Below are positions 27,125-37,252 of a stretch of 64,000 bases of DNA, piece after piece. Source of the stretch: Castellaniella sp047971665. Its GTDB lineage: Bacteria; Pseudomonadota; Gammaproteobacteria; Burkholderiales; Burkholderiaceae_B. The stretch is from contig NZ_JBKEAA010000027.1 of the NCBI RefSeq assembly GCF_047971665.1, positions 110,216 to 174,215 on the forward strand. The letters run 5' to 3'. Below the pieces are notes generated by a model, which saw only the letters and a list, made by a program, of their open reading frames with translations, was not told the origin of the DNA and ran no database searches. How positions within the stretch are numbered: the stretch's first letter is position 1; every line of letters begins with the position of its first letter. Position numbers and translations under genes: made by a program.

Positions 27125-29419
27125 ATGGACGAATCCTTGCGCGCAGCGGCGCTCGAATATCACGAGCACGGCCGGCCCGGGAAAATCTCGGTCACTCCCA
27201 CCAAACAGCTCTCCAATCAGCGGGATCTCGCCCTGGCCTATTCCCCCGGCGTCGCCGCCGCATGTGAAGAAATCGTCGCCGACAGCCACAACGCCTTCCG
27301 CTATACGGGACGCGGCAATCTGGTCGGCGTCATCACCAACGGCACGGCCGTGCTGGGACTGGGCAATATCGGCCCCCTGGCGTCCAAGCCCGTGATGGAA
27401 GGCAAGGCCGTGCTGTTCAAGAAATTTTCCGGCCTGGATGTGTTCGACATCGAGATCAACGAGCAGGATCCTGACAAGCTGGTGGACATCATCGCCGGTC
27501 TGGAGCCGACGTTCGGCGGCATCAATCTCGAGGATATCAAGGCGCCGGAATGCTTCATCGTCGAGCAGAAGCTGCGCGAGCGCATGAACATCCCCGTCTT
27601 TCACGATGACCAGCACGGCACCGCCATTTGCGTGACCGCGGCTTTCCTCAATGGCCTGGAGGTCGTGGGCAAGGACGTCTCCAAGGTCAAGGTCGTAGTG
27701 TCCGGCGCCGGGGCGGCCGCCCTGGGCTGCCTGGAACTGATGATGGACATGGGGCTGCCGCTCGAGCACATCTGGGTTTCCGACATCGAGGGCGTCGTCT
27801 ACCAGGGCCGCACCGTCCTGATGGACGAAAAGAAAGCCCAGTTTGCGCAGAAAACCGACGCGCGCACCCTGGACGACATCATCGGCGATGCCGATGTGTT
27901 CCTGGGGCTGTCGGCCGGCGGGGTGCTCAAACCCCACATGATCGAGAAAATGGCCGAACGTCCGCTGGTGCTGGCGCTGGCCAACCCCAACCCGGAAATC
28001 CTGCCGGCCGATGCGCTGGCGGCGCGGCCCGATGCCGTGATCGCCACCGGGCGGTCCGATTTTCCCAATCAGGTCAACAACGTCCTGTGCTTTCCATATA
28101 TCTTCCGCGGTGCGCTGGACGTCGGCGCGACCACGATCACGCGCGGCATGGAAAAAGCCGCCGTCATGGCGATCTGCAAGCTGGCTCGTGAAGAACAGAA
28201 CGACATCGTGGCGGCGGCCTATGGCCTGTATGACGTGTCCTTCGGATCCAATTATTTCATTCCCAAGCCCTTCGATCCGCGTCTGATCGTGCGGATCTCT
28301 CCCGCCGTGGCCAGGGCGGCCATGGAGGACGGCGTGGCCACCCGGCCCCTGACGGACCTGGAAGGCTACGCGGGACAGCTCGAACAGTTCGTCTACCACT
28401 CCGGGGCCTTCATGAAGCCGCTGTTCTCGGCGGCGCGCACCATGGTGCGCGAAGGCGGCAAGGGGCGCATCGTCTTTGCCGAGGGCGAGGACGAACGCGT
28501 GCTGCGCGCCGTGCAGATCGTGGTCGACGAGCGCCTGGCCAGGCCCATCCTCATCGGCCGCCCTGCCGTGCTGGCCAGCCGCATCGAAAAATACAGCCTG
28601 CGCATCCGCCTGGGGGTCGATGTCGAGGTCATCAACCCCGATCACGACGAGCGCTTCCACCAGTACTGGACCACGTACTGGGAACTGATGTGCCGCCGGG
28701 GCATCACCAAGGAAATGGCGCGGGTCGAAATGCGCCGCCGCCTGACCCTGATCGGCGCCATGATGGTCCGCCTGGGCGATGCCGACGGCATGATATGCGG
28801 CACGGTCGGGTCCTATGGCAACCATCTGCGCTTCGTCGACGAGGTCCTGGGACTGCAGCCTGGCGCCCGCACCTATGCGGCCATGAATATCCTGCTCCTC
28901 GAAGAGCGCACCGTGGCGCTGGCCGACACGCACGTCAACGACAACCCCGACGCGGCCCAGATCGCCGAGATCGCCCTGATGGCGGCCGAGGAAATGCGCC
29001 GCCTCAACATCGAGCCCAAGGTCGCCCTGCTATCGCGCTCCAACTTCGGCACCGGCAGCTCGTCCTCGGGCGAAAAAATGCGCCAGGCCCTGGCGCTGGT
29101 GCGCGAGCGCAACCCCGAACTGGAGATCGACGGTGAGATGCATGGTGATTGCGCCCTGGATCCGGCGTTGCGCGAACGCATCCTGTCGTCGACCACGCTG
29201 CATGGCGAGGCCAATCTGCTGATCTGCCCCAGTGTGGATGCAGGCAACATCGCCTACAACCTGCTCAAGACGGCGGCGGGCGGCAATGTCGCGGTCGGAC
29301 CGTTCTTGCTGGGCGCCAATGCGCCGGTGCATATCCTGACTTCCAGTTCGACCGTGCGCCGGATCGTCAACATGACCGCGATGACCGTGGTCGATGCCAA
29401 CAAGCCACGCCACGGCTAG
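27125..29419 (+). CDS. maeB: NADP-dependent malic enzyme with phosphotransacetylase-like domain
   Basis: This 764-residue protein has a malic enzyme part in about residues 1-425, with the tyrosine region LAYSPGVAAACEEI and the NADP fold VVVSGAGAAALGCLEL. A C-terminal PTA/PTB domain without expected transferase activity follows. This two-domain form is MaeB. It oxidatively decarboxylates malate to pyruvate and NADPH and is typically regulated by acetyl-CoA through the C-terminal domain. It would help convert acetyl-CoA/C4 products of aromatic degradation to pyruvate. TAGAAT at 27065 is a possible -10. Confidence 0.95.
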   Translation: MDESLRAAALEYHEHGRPGKISVTPTKQLSNQRDLALAYSPGVAAACEEIVADSHNAFRYTGRGNLVGVITNGTAVLGLGNIGPLASKPVMEGKAVLFKKFSGLDVFDIEINEQDPDKLVDIIAGLEPTFGGINLEDIKAPECFIVEQKLRERMNIPVFHDDQHGTAICVTAAFLNGLEVVGKDVSKVKVVVSGAGAAALGCLELMMDMGLPLEHIWVSDIEGVVYQGRTVLMDEKKAQFAQKTDARTLDDIIGDADVFLGLSAGGVLKPHMIEKMAERPLVLALANPNPEILPADALAARPDAVIATGRSDFPNQVNNVLCFPYIFRGALDVGATTITRGMEKAAVMAICKLAREEQNDIVAAAYGLYDVSFGSNYFIPKPFDPRLIVRISPAVARAAMEDGVATRPLTDLEGYAGQLEQFVYHSGAFMKPLFSAARTMVREGGKGRIVFAEGEDERVLRAVQIVVDERLARPILIGRPAVLASRIEKYSLRIRLGVDVEVINPDHDERFHQYWTTYWELMCRRGITKEMARVEMRRRLTLIGAMMVRLGDADGMICGTVGSYGNHLRFVDEVLGLQPGARTYAAMNILLLEERTVALADTHVNDNPDAAQIAEIALMAAEEMRRLNIEPKVALLSRSNFGTGSSSSGEKMRQALALVRERNPELEIDGEMHGDCALDPALRERILSSTTLHGEANLLICPSVDAGNIAYNLLKTAAGGNVAVGPFLLGANAPVHILTSSSTVRRIVNMTAMTVVDANKPRHG

Positions 29420-30638
29420 GGAAGTGCCGAATCCGCATTCCGCCATCGAAGCACCGCCCAGGGTCGGCCTGGTCCTGACCGGAGGCGGCGCCCGCGCCGC
29501 CTACCAGGCCGGCGTCCTGTCGGGCGTACTCCAGATCCTGGACCCGGACCGCCGGCCGGATTTCCGCAATCCCTTCGATATCGTGTGCGGCACCTCGGCG
29601 GGCGCCATCAACGCAGCGGCGCTGGCCTGCCGCGCCCACCAGCCGCATCGCGCGGTCGATCGTCTGTGCGACCTGTGGCAAGCATTGCATACCCGGGACA
29701 TCTATTACTCGGACGCGGTCCAGTTGATGCGTACCGGTCTGCAATGGCTGGGCATGCTGACCCTGGGATGGATCCGGCCGCAATTGTCCCGCTACGCCCC
29801 TCATTCCCTGCTCGACAACACGCCCCTGGCCGGGTTGCTGGGCCGCTCGATCAGCTTTCCCCGCCTGCGCACCAACCTCGAGCGCGGCCACCTCAGCGCC
29901 CTGGCCATCACCGCCACGGCCTACACCACGGGCGAACACCTGACCTTCTACCAGGCGCAGCAGTCCATCCAGCCCTGGTCGCGCACGCTGCGCCGGGCCG
30001 TCTCGTGCGCCATCGGGGTGGATCATCTGATGGCTTCCAGCGCCATTCCCTTTGTCTTTCCCGCGCGCGCCATCCAGATGGACGGACGCACCCTCTGGTG
30101 CGGAGACGGGTCGATGCGCCAGCTGGCGCCGATCAGTCCGGCCATCCATCTGGGTGCCGAACGGGTGTTCGTCATCGGGACCAATTACCGGGACGAGATC
30201 AGTCCCGATGCCCACGAACCGGATCCTCCCTATCCCAATCTGGCGCAGGTCGCCGGGCACACGCTGTCGAACATTTTTCTCGATGGTGTTTCCCTGGACA
30301 TGGAGCGCCTGGAGCGGATCAATGAGCTGCTTGCACGAATCCCCGCAAATCGATTAAAAAGCGATTCATTGCGGCCTATTCATACTTTGATGATCGAGCC
30401 CAGCAGGTCTCTCGACGAACTGGCGCTGGAGTATCTGGATGAGTTGCCGGGTGCCGTGCGCACCCTGTTTCGCGTACTGGGCGTCTCGCCGCGAAGCATC
30501 GATTCAGGGGGTGGCGCGCTGGCGTCCTATTTGTTGTTCGAATCCGGCTACACCCGCAGCCTGATCGAGCTGGGCAGGGCGGACAGCCTGAGTCAGGCTG
30601 AGAACGTCATCGCTTTTTTCAAGGAGTGGTCCGCATGA
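29394..30638 (+). CDS. Patatin-like phospholipase
   Basis: This 414-residue protein has the patatin features LTGGGARAAYQAG (oxyanion hole), the nucleophile S68 in CGTSAGAIN and the Asp of CGDGSMRQLAP, which form a Ser-Asp dyad. Such proteins hydrolyse phospholipid or other acyl esters. The ATG at 29394 overlaps maeB by 26 bases and has no good ribosome site. An in-frame GTG at 29424, just after the maeB stop, is the alternative. No signal peptide is visible, so it is probably cytoplasmic or peripheral to the inner membrane. Confidence 0.88.
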   Translation: MPTSHATAREVPNPHSAIEAPPRVGLVLTGGGARAAYQAGVLSGVLQILDPDRRPDFRNPFDIVCGTSAGAINAAALACRAHQPHRAVDRLCDLWQALHTRDIYYSDAVQLMRTGLQWLGMLTLGWIRPQLSRYAPHSLLDNTPLAGLLGRSISFPRLRTNLERGHLSALAITATAYTTGEHLTFYQAQQSIQPWSRTLRRAVSCAIGVDHLMASSAIPFVFPARAIQMDGRTLWCGDGSMRQLAPISPAIHLGAERVFVIGTNYRDEISPDAHEPDPPYPNLAQVAGHTLSNIFLDGVSLDMERLERINELLARIPANRLKSDSLRPIHTLMIEPSRSLDELALEYLDELPGAVRTLFRVLGVSPRSIDSGGGALASYLLFESGYTRSLIELGRADSLSQAENVIAFFKEWSA

Positions 30639-31096
30639 GTCCGGCCCAGATAAAAAAAATGTTAGCGCGGGGCGTGGTGGATGCCCAGGCGGTCAGCGAA
30701 CAGGAGGCCCTGTCTGCTGCGACCGAGGCCGGACTGGCTGCCTTCGTTGTCGATTGCGATCGGGCGCGCAACCGCTCCGCCGTCTTGCGGGCCGTGGTCA
30801 AGGCGATCGACTATCCGGAATACTTCGGCGGCAATCTGGACGCGCTGTACGATGGCCTGTGCGATACTCTGGTGGACCAGAAAGAGGGCCTGTTCCTGTG
30901 GTTCCGGCATCTGCATTCCGGCGATCCGGCCCTGACCGATGATGCCCAGGCCATTCAGACCGTTTGCGATGATGTCGTGGAATTCGGGCAGAACAACGAG
31001 CGCCATTTCGTCTACGCCATTCAGCATGCCGGCGCGCACCCCGCACCCGAGCCGGGCGTCGATCCCACGCCGTATTCCGGCCGCGAGGAATCCTGA
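30635..31096 (+). CDS. Barstar-family protein (ribonuclease inhibitor fold)
   Basis: This 153-residue protein contains YPEYFGGNLDALYDGL, the hallmark of the barstar family, whose founding member blocks the RNase barnase. The ATG at 30635 overlaps the patatin stop and follows AAGGAG. No barnase-like or other small nuclease gene is next to it. Orphan barstar-like proteins of this layout are common in Burkholderiales. It may be immunity against a distant or foreign RNase toxin, or may have been adapted to another partner. Confidence 0.8.
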   Translation: MSPAQIKKMLARGVVDAQAVSEQEALSAATEAGLAAFVVDCDRARNRSAVLRAVVKAIDYPEYFGGNLDALYDGLCDTLVDQKEGLFLWFRHLHSGDPALTDDAQAIQTVCDDVVEFGQNNERHFVYAIQHAGAHPAPEPGVDPTPYSGREES

Positions 31097-31097
31097 T

Positions 31098-31820
31098 CTA
31101 CCAGTCCAGCAGGGCCGTGGCGGCGGCCGCCATGGCCAGACCGGCCGTCTCGGTGCGCAGCACCCGCGCGCCGAACCGCACGCCCTGCAGCCCCTGACGT
31201 TGCGCCAGGGCCAGTTCCTCTGGCGCCCAGCCGCCCTCGGGGCCCACCATCAGCGTCAGGCTGTCCCGCACGCCGGTCAGGGCGGCGCGGAAATCCAGGA
31301 CGCCTTCCGGGTGGCAGAACAGCGCCGGGCCTTGCACAGTTTCCAGACAGGCCGCCAGCGGCGCGGGCGGATGGATGCGCATCAGCCGATTGCGGCCGCA
31401 TTGCTCGCTGGCTGCCCGGGCAATGGCGCGCCAGTGATCCAGGCGCCTGTCCAGCCTGGAGCCGGACAGGCGAAGAACGCTGCGTTCCGCAGCGACGGGG
31501 CGCAGTTCGGCCGCACCCAGTTCGACAGCCTTTTCCACGATCCAGTCCATCTTGTCGCCTGAGGCCAGCCCCTGGATCAGGGTCAGGCGCCCGCGCAGTT
31601 CGCCCTCATGAGATTCGTGGGCGCCCAGCTCGGCCCGGGCGTGCCTGCCCTCGATGCGCAGCGTGGCGGGGTATTGGCCGCCCCGGCCGTCGAACAGGGT
31701 GATGGCGGCACCGTCTGCGAGTCGCAATACGCGCAGTGCATGGTGCGCCAGGGCGTCCGGCAGATCGATACGACGGCCGGCGTCCAGCGGCGTCTCGCAG
31801 AAGAAGCGGGGAGGCGGCAT
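31098..31820 (-). CDS. rsmE: 16S rRNA m3U1498 methyltransferase RsmE
   Basis: This 240-residue SPOUT-class methyltransferase has the N-terminal segment PRFFCETPLDAG, the EKAVELG region and the knotted SAM site LMVGPEGGWAPEE. It methylates U1498 in the decoding region of 16S rRNA. The 3' end lies one base from the converging barstar gene, so the two messages probably overlap. Confidence 0.93.
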   Translation of the reverse strand: MPPPRFFCETPLDAGRRIDLPDALAHHALRVLRLADGAAITLFDGRGGQYPATLRIEGRHARAELGAHESHEGELRGRLTLIQGLASGDKMDWIVEKAVELGAAELRPVAAERSVLRLSGSRLDRRLDHWRAIARAASEQCGRNRLMRIHPPAPLAACLETVQGPALFCHPEGVLDFRAALTGVRDSLTLMVGPEGGWAPEELALAQRQGLQGVRFGARVLRTETAGLAMAAAATALLDW

Positions 31821-31951
31821 GGCAATGATCGTTGTGCGGGTGCCGAGGACTATAAACCGGATCGGGCAGGGTGGTAAAATCCCTGGCTTTGTGATTCTGT
31901 ATGCGGTGAGGCCATGGCTTCGGTCGTGCAGCGCTTGCCCCCCAAGACCCT

Positions 31952-33997
31952 ATGAGCGCCTTGCCCGCCCCCGATCCATCCATGGCCGATGCCATCCGCG
32001 TCCTGTCCATGGATGCCGTCCAACAAGCCAATTCCGGGCACCCCGGAGCGCCCATGGGCATGGCCGATATTGCACATGTGCTCTGGACGCGGCACCTGCG
32101 TCACAATCCGGCCGATCCGGCCTGGTTCGATCGTGACCGCTTCGTGCTGTCCAACGGCCACGGCTCGATGCTGATCTATGCATTGCTGCATCTGACCGGT
32201 TATGACCTGCCGATCGACGAATTGCTCCGGTTCCGTCAACTGCATTCACGCACGCCAGGCCATCCCGAAGTCGGTATCACGCCGGGCGTCGAGACCACCA
32301 CGGGCCCGCTGGGTCAGGGGCTGGCCAATGCCGTTGGCATGGCGCTGGCCCAGTCGCTGCTGGCGGGCGAATTCAATCGTCCGGGGCACGAACTGATCGG
32401 CCATGACGTCTATGCCTTCGTTGGCGATGGCTGCCTGATGGAGGGCATTTCCCACGAGGCCTGCTCGCTGGCCGGCGCCCTGGGCCTGTCGCGCCTGATC
32501 GTGTTCTATGACGACAATGGCATCTCCATCGATGGCGAGGTCGAGCCCTGGTTTGCCGATGATACCCCGGCGCGTTTCGAGGCCTATGGCTGGAATGTCC
32601 TGCGCGGCGTCGATGGCCATGACATGGCCGCGATCGATGCCGCGATCGTCCAGGCCCAGGCGCATGCCGCCACCGGCAAAGGGCCGACCTTGATCTGCTG
32701 CCGCACCGTGATCGGCCGTGGTGCGCCGACCAAGGCCGGTACCGAGAAAGTCCATGGGGCGCCGTTGGGCGCCGACGAGATTGCCGCCGCGCGCAAGGCC
32801 ATGGGCTGGAATCATCCCCCCTTCGAGATTCCGCGCGAAACCTACCGGTACTGGGATGGCCGCGCGCGTGGCGCGGATCTGCAGGCGGAATGGCAGGCGC
32901 GGTTCGACCGCTATGCGCAGGCGCACCCGGAACTGGCCGCTGCACTGAGCCGGCGCATGACGGGCGAATTGCCGGCCGATTTCGCCGAGCGGGCCCGGGC
33001 CTATGTCCTGTCCACCCAGGACAAGGCGGAATCCATCGCGTCGCGCAAGGCCTCCCAGCAGGCCATCGCCGCTTTTGCCGAGGTCCTGCCGGAACTGCTG
33101 GGTGGTTCGGCCGACCTGACCGGTTCCAATTTCACCGACTGGAAGGGCGTCGAGGCCGTGCGCCGCGCCGCCGGCGGCCCCCGCTCCGGACGCCATATCA
33201 ACTATGGGGTGCGCGAATTCGGCATGGCGGCGATCATGAACGGGATCGCCCTGCACGGCGGCTATCTGCCGTTCGGCGGTACCTTTCTGACCTTCTCCGA
33301 CTACTCCCGCAATGCGCTGCGCATGGCGGCGCTGATGAAACAGCGCGTGGTGCATGTCTTCACCCACGACTCCATCGGCCTGGGCGAGGATGGCCCCACC
33401 CACCAGTCGATCGAACATGCCGGCAGCCTGCGCCTGATCCCCAACCTCCATGTCTGGCGGCCTTGCGACACGACCGAGACGGCGGTGGCCTGGCAGTCTG
33501 CCCTGGCGCGGCCCGCCAGCCTGGGCATGACCGTTCGGGACGGCGGTCCCTCGGCGCTGCTGCTGTCGCGCCAGAATCTGCCCTTTGTGGCCCGTGATGC
33601 CGCCACCACCGACGCCATCGCCCGGGGCGGCTATGTATTGCGTGACATGGTGGGCGCGCGCGCCGTGCTGATTGCCACCGGCTCCGAGGTCGGACTCGCC
33701 CTGCGGGCCCAGGACTGCCTGGCCGAGCGCGGTGTGGCGACCCGCGTGGTGTCCATGCCCTGCACCCAGGTGTTCGATGCCCAGGAGGCCGACTGGCGTC
33801 AGGCCGTGCTTCCGGCAGGTCTGCCGCGCGTGGCCATCGAGGCCGGGGGCACCGCAACCTGGTACAAGTACGTGGGCACGACGGGCGCCGTCGTGGGCAT
33901 CGACGTCTATGGCGAATCCGCGCCTGCGGGTGAGCTTTTCAAACATTTCGGATTGACGGCCGAGCATGTGGTTGCCGTCGTCGAGCAGCTTTTGTAA
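31952..33997 (+). CDS. tkt: Transketolase
   Basis: This 681-residue thiamine-diphosphate enzyme has the cofactor site GDGCLMEGISHEA with the second ligand loop further on, and a full three-domain length. It transfers two-carbon units in the pentose phosphate and gluconeogenic network. It is followed after 12 bases by gapdh and then pgk, a conserved betaproteobacterial set for triose/pentose interconversion. TAAAAT at 31872-31877 is a possible -10. The ribosome site before the ATG is weak. Confidence 0.95.
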   Translation: MSALPAPDPSMADAIRVLSMDAVQQANSGHPGAPMGMADIAHVLWTRHLRHNPADPAWFDRDRFVLSNGHGSMLIYALLHLTGYDLPIDELLRFRQLHSRTPGHPEVGITPGVETTTGPLGQGLANAVGMALAQSLLAGEFNRPGHELIGHDVYAFVGDGCLMEGISHEACSLAGALGLSRLIVFYDDNGISIDGEVEPWFADDTPARFEAYGWNVLRGVDGHDMAAIDAAIVQAQAHAATGKGPTLICCRTVIGRGAPTKAGTEKVHGAPLGADEIAAARKAMGWNHPPFEIPRETYRYWDGRARGADLQAEWQARFDRYAQAHPELAAALSRRMTGELPADFAERARAYVLSTQDKAESIASRKASQQAIAAFAEVLPELLGGSADLTGSNFTDWKGVEAVRRAAGGPRSGRHINYGVREFGMAAIMNGIALHGGYLPFGGTFLTFSDYSRNALRMAALMKQRVVHVFTHDSIGLGEDGPTHQSIEHAGSLRLIPNLHVWRPCDTTETAVAWQSALARPASLGMTVRDGGPSALLLSRQNLPFVARDAATTDAIARGGYVLRDMVGARAVLIATGSEVGLALRAQDCLAERGVATRVVSMPCTQVFDAQEADWRQAVLPAGLPRVAIEAGGTATWYKYVGTTGAVVGIDVYGESAPAGELFKHFGLTAEHVVAVVEQLL

Positions 33998-34009
33998 AGG
34001 AGATTCCTC

Positions 34010-35020
34010 ATGACCATCCGCGTCGCCATCAATGGCTATGGCCGTATCGGCCGCAACATCCTGCGTGCCCACTACGAAGACGGTAAAAAACACGACATCC
34101 AGATCATTGCCATCAACGACCTGGGCGATCCCGAGACCAACGCGCACCTGACCCGCTACGATACGGCCCACGGCCGTTTCCCCGGCACGATCGAGGTCGA
34201 TGGCAATGACATGGTCGTCAACGGCGATCGCATCCGCGTGCTCGCCGATCGCGACCCCGCCAATCTGCCCTGGGGCGAGCTGGGCGTGGACGTGGTGCTG
34301 GAATGCACGGGGTTCTTCACCTCGAAGGAAAAGGCCTCGGCCCACCTCAAGGGCGGCGCCAAGAAAGTCATCATCTCCGCGCCGGGCGGCAAGGACGTCG
34401 ACGCCACCATCGTCTATGGCGTCAATCATCAGGTCCTGAAAGCCTCGGACACGGTGATCTCCAACGCCTCGTGCACCACCAACTGCCTGGCTCCGCTGGT
34501 GCATCCGTTGCATCAGCAACTGGGCATCGTCAGCGGCCTGATGACCACGGTGCATGCCTACACCAATGACCAGGTGCTGACCGACGTCTATCACTCCGAC
34601 CTGCGCCGCGCGCGTTCGGCCACGCACAGTATGATCCCCACCAAGACCGGCGCGGCCGCTGCCGTGGGACTGGTGCTGCCCGAACTGAACGGCAAGCTCG
34701 ACGGTTACGCGATCCGTGTGCCGACGATCAACGTGTCGATCGTCGATCTGTCCTTCGTGGCGGCGCGCGACACCACGGTCGAAGAGGTCAACGGCATTCT
34801 CGAGGCCGCCGCCAACGGCCCGCTCAAGGGTATCCTCGCCTATACCACCGAACCTCTGGTGTCGATCGATTTCAACCACGATCCGGCCTCCAGCACAGTG
34901 GATGCCGCGCTGACCAAGGTGTCCGGCTCTCTGGTCAAGGTCTCCTCCTGGTACGACAACGAGTGGGGCTTCTCCAACCGCATGCTCGACACCACCGTGG
35001 CCCTGATGGCCGCCAAATAA
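34010..35020 (+). CDS. gap: Glyceraldehyde-3-phosphate dehydrogenase, type I
   Basis: This 336-residue protein has the NAD fold INGYGRIGRNILRAHYE and the catalytic cysteine in SNASCTTNCLAPL. It converts glyceraldehyde-3-phosphate to 1,3-bisphosphoglycerate in glycolysis and gluconeogenesis. AAGGAG precedes the start. It sits between transketolase and phosphoglycerate kinase in the same direction. Confidence 0.97.
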   Translation: MTIRVAINGYGRIGRNILRAHYEDGKKHDIQIIAINDLGDPETNAHLTRYDTAHGRFPGTIEVDGNDMVVNGDRIRVLADRDPANLPWGELGVDVVLECTGFFTSKEKASAHLKGGAKKVIISAPGGKDVDATIVYGVNHQVLKASDTVISNASCTTNCLAPLVHPLHQQLGIVSGLMTTVHAYTNDQVLTDVYHSDLRRARSATHSMIPTKTGAAAAVGLVLPELNGKLDGYAIRVPTINVSIVDLSFVAARDTTVEEVNGILEAAANGPLKGILAYTTEPLVSIDFNHDPASSTVDAALTKVSGSLVKVSSWYDNEWGFSNRMLDTTVALMAAK

Positions 35021-35122
35021 GGCATCGGTATCGTAATGGTGGCGCAGGGCGGGGCAACCCGCCCTCGTCATATCCGGCGCCTGCCGCCCCCGCCTGAACA
35101 GAACTCCGAAGGAACCGCCTCC

Positions 35123-36310
35123 ATGACCATACAGACACTTTCCGGCCTGGCGCAGTCCGGCGCCCTGAAGGGCAAGCGCGTCTTTATCCGCTCCGACCTG
35201 AACGTGCCCCTGGACCAGGGCCGCATCACCGAGGACACCCGCATCCGGGCCTCGGTGCCGGCGATCCGGCTGGCGCTGGACGCGGGCGCCGCCGTGATGG
35301 TGACCTCGCACCTGGGCCGCCCCAAGGAAGGCACGGTCGGCCCGGACGACACCCTGCGGCCCGTCGCCGGGCGCCTGGCCGAACTGCTGGGCCGGCCGGT
35401 GCGGCTGGCCGCCGACTGGGTCGGCGGCGTGGACGTGGCGCCCGGCGAGGTCGTGCTGCTGGAAAACTGCCGCTGCAATCCCGGCGAAAAGAAGAACGAT
35501 CCCGAACTGGCCCGCCGCATGGCCGCGCTGTGCGATGTCTACGTCAACGACGCCTTCGGCACGGCGCACCGCGCCGAGGCCACCACCGAAGGCATCGCCC
35601 GCCATGCGCCGGTGGCCTGCGCCGGCCCGCTGCTGGAAGCCGAACTGGACGCCCTGGGCCGGGCGCTGCAATCGCCCCGCCGCCCGATGGCGGCCATCGT
35701 CGGCGGCTCCAAGGTCTCGACCAAGCTGTCCATCCTGCAGTCCCTGGCCGACAAGGTCGATCAACTGATCGTGGGCGGCGGCATCGCCAACACCTTCATG
35801 CTGGCCGCCGGCCTGCCCATCGGCAAATCGCTGGCCGAGCCCGACCAGGTCGACCAGGCCCGGGCTGTCATGGACGCCATGCGGGCGCGCGGCGTCGAGG
35901 TCCCCATCCCCGTGGACGTGGTGGTGGCGACCACTTTCGCCGCCGACGCGCCGGCCACCGTCAAGGACGCGGCCGACGTCGGACCCGAGGACCTGATCCT
36001 GGACATCGGTCCGCGCACGGCCGCCGCCCTGGCCGACCAGTTGCGCAAGGCCGGCACCATCGTCTGGAATGGCCCGGTCGGGGTGTTCGAGTTCGAAGCC
36101 TTCGCCGGCGGCACCCGGGTCATCGCCCAGGCCATCGCGGAATCCGATGGCTTTTCCATCGCCGGGGGCGGCGACACCCTGGCGGCGATCGCCAAGTTCG
36201 GCATCGCCGACCGGGTCGGCTACATCTCGACCGGCGGCGGCGCCTTCCTGGAGTTCCTGGAAGGCAAGACGCTGCCTGCCGTCGCCGCCTTGCAGGCGCG
36301 CGGGGTCTGA
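35123..36310 (+). CDS. pgk: Phosphoglycerate kinase
   Basis: This 395-residue kinase has the opening FIRSDLNVPLDQGRI, the hinge and ATP-binding region with IVGGSKVSTKL, and the C-terminal GGGDTLAAIAKFGI. It makes ATP and 3-phosphoglycerate from 1,3-bisphosphoglycerate. The ATG at 35123 has GAAGGA upstream and gives family length; the longer frame from 35036 is not needed. It is the last gene of the tkt-gap-pgk set in this window. Confidence 0.96.
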   Translation: MTIQTLSGLAQSGALKGKRVFIRSDLNVPLDQGRITEDTRIRASVPAIRLALDAGAAVMVTSHLGRPKEGTVGPDDTLRPVAGRLAELLGRPVRLAADWVGGVDVAPGEVVLLENCRCNPGEKKNDPELARRMAALCDVYVNDAFGTAHRAEATTEGIARHAPVACAGPLLEAELDALGRALQSPRRPMAAIVGGSKVSTKLSILQSLADKVDQLIVGGGIANTFMLAAGLPIGKSLAEPDQVDQARAVMDAMRARGVEVPIPVDVVVATTFAADAPATVKDAADVGPEDLILDIGPRTAAALADQLRKAGTIVWNGPVGVFEFEAFAGGTRVIAQAIAESDGFSIAGGGDTLAAIAKFGIADRVGYISTGGGAFLEFLEGKTLPAVAALQARGV

Positions 36311-36429
36311 GCGGTCCGTGCGCCCAGGCGGGCGGCCGTCCGGGCATTGACCTTTCTTGACGCTCCGGGCGTCGGGACGGGCGCATCCTGTTGTTATCAT
36401 GGGGTTTTACGCGACTCAGTGTTTACCCT

Positions 36430-37233
36430 ATGAAAAAGCTGTTTGCCGTTTCCGTCCTGGCTCTGGCGCTCGGCGCCTGCGCCCAGGCGCCGAATGAATC
36501 CGCCCCGGGACACACCGCCATGACCGTCGACCGTGCCGCGCCCGTCCTGGACAAGGCCACCCTGTCCGCCTACGACTGGCGCCTGACCGAGGTCGTGGAC
36601 CGCCACGGTCAGCCCGTCGAGGCCTTGCGCGCGGGGTTCGAACGGCCGCTGCGCCTGTCGTTTTCCGATACGTCGGTGAACGTACAGGGAGGCTGCAATA
36701 CCCAGTTCGGCGGCTACACGCTCGAATCCGGCGCGCTGCGGGTCGAAGGCCTGGCGGCCACGATGAAGGCCTGCGCGCCGAATCTCATGCGGCTGGATGC
36801 CGAAATCGCCGCACGTCTGAAGGGCCACCTGGCTGCCCAGGTCCAGGGTGGCGCGGACGCGCCCCGGCTGCGCCTGACCACGGCCGGTGGGGACGTGCAG
36901 GTCTTCACGGGTGTGCCCACGCCCGAGACGCGCTACGGCGGCCCGGGCGAGACCGTGTTCCTGGAAATCGCGCCCGAGCGCGTGGCTTGCAGTCATCCTC
37001 TGATCCCCGATCACCGCTGCCTGCGTGTGCGCGAGCGCCGCTACGACGCCGCGGGCGTGCTGCAGCCGCCCGCCGCAGACTGGCAGCCGCTGTACCAGCC
37101 GATCAAGGGCTATGAGCACCGGGATGGCGAGCACGCCATCCTGCGGGTCAAGCGGTTCACGGACCCCCATCCTCCGGCCGATCGTTCGTCCCGGGTCTAC
37201 ATCCTGGATCTGGTCGTCCAGCGATCCATTTGA
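36430..37233 (+). CDS. META and DUF4377 domain lipoprotein
   Basis: This 267-residue predicted lipoprotein has the signal MKKLFAVSVLALALGAC, whose lipobox ends LGAC. The middle part (FERPLRLSFSDTSVNVQGGCNTQFGGY) is a META/HslJ-like domain. The C-terminal part, with CSHPLIPDHRCLRVRERRYD, fits DUF4377. HslJ in E. coli is linked to novobiocin resistance and heat-inducible expression, but no activity is known for this form. It is probably in the outer membrane facing the periplasm. Confidence 0.8.
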   Translation: MKKLFAVSVLALALGACAQAPNESAPGHTAMTVDRAAPVLDKATLSAYDWRLTEVVDRHGQPVEALRAGFERPLRLSFSDTSVNVQGGCNTQFGGYTLESGALRVEGLAATMKACAPNLMRLDAEIAARLKGHLAAQVQGGADAPRLRLTTAGGDVQVFTGVPTPETRYGGPGETVFLEIAPERVACSHPLIPDHRCLRVRERRYDAAGVLQPPAADWQPLYQPIKGYEHRDGEHAILRVKRFTDPHPPADRSSRVYILDLVVQRSI

Positions 37234-37252
37234 AAAATGGATGATGAGGATT

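Noticed and set aside
32246..36400. A minus-strand open frame of 1384 codons across tkt, gap and pgk
   Set aside because: It is the antisense shadow of three certain housekeeping genes in GC-rich DNA. The translation is a low-complexity Gly/Gln/Arg/His mixture with no domain.
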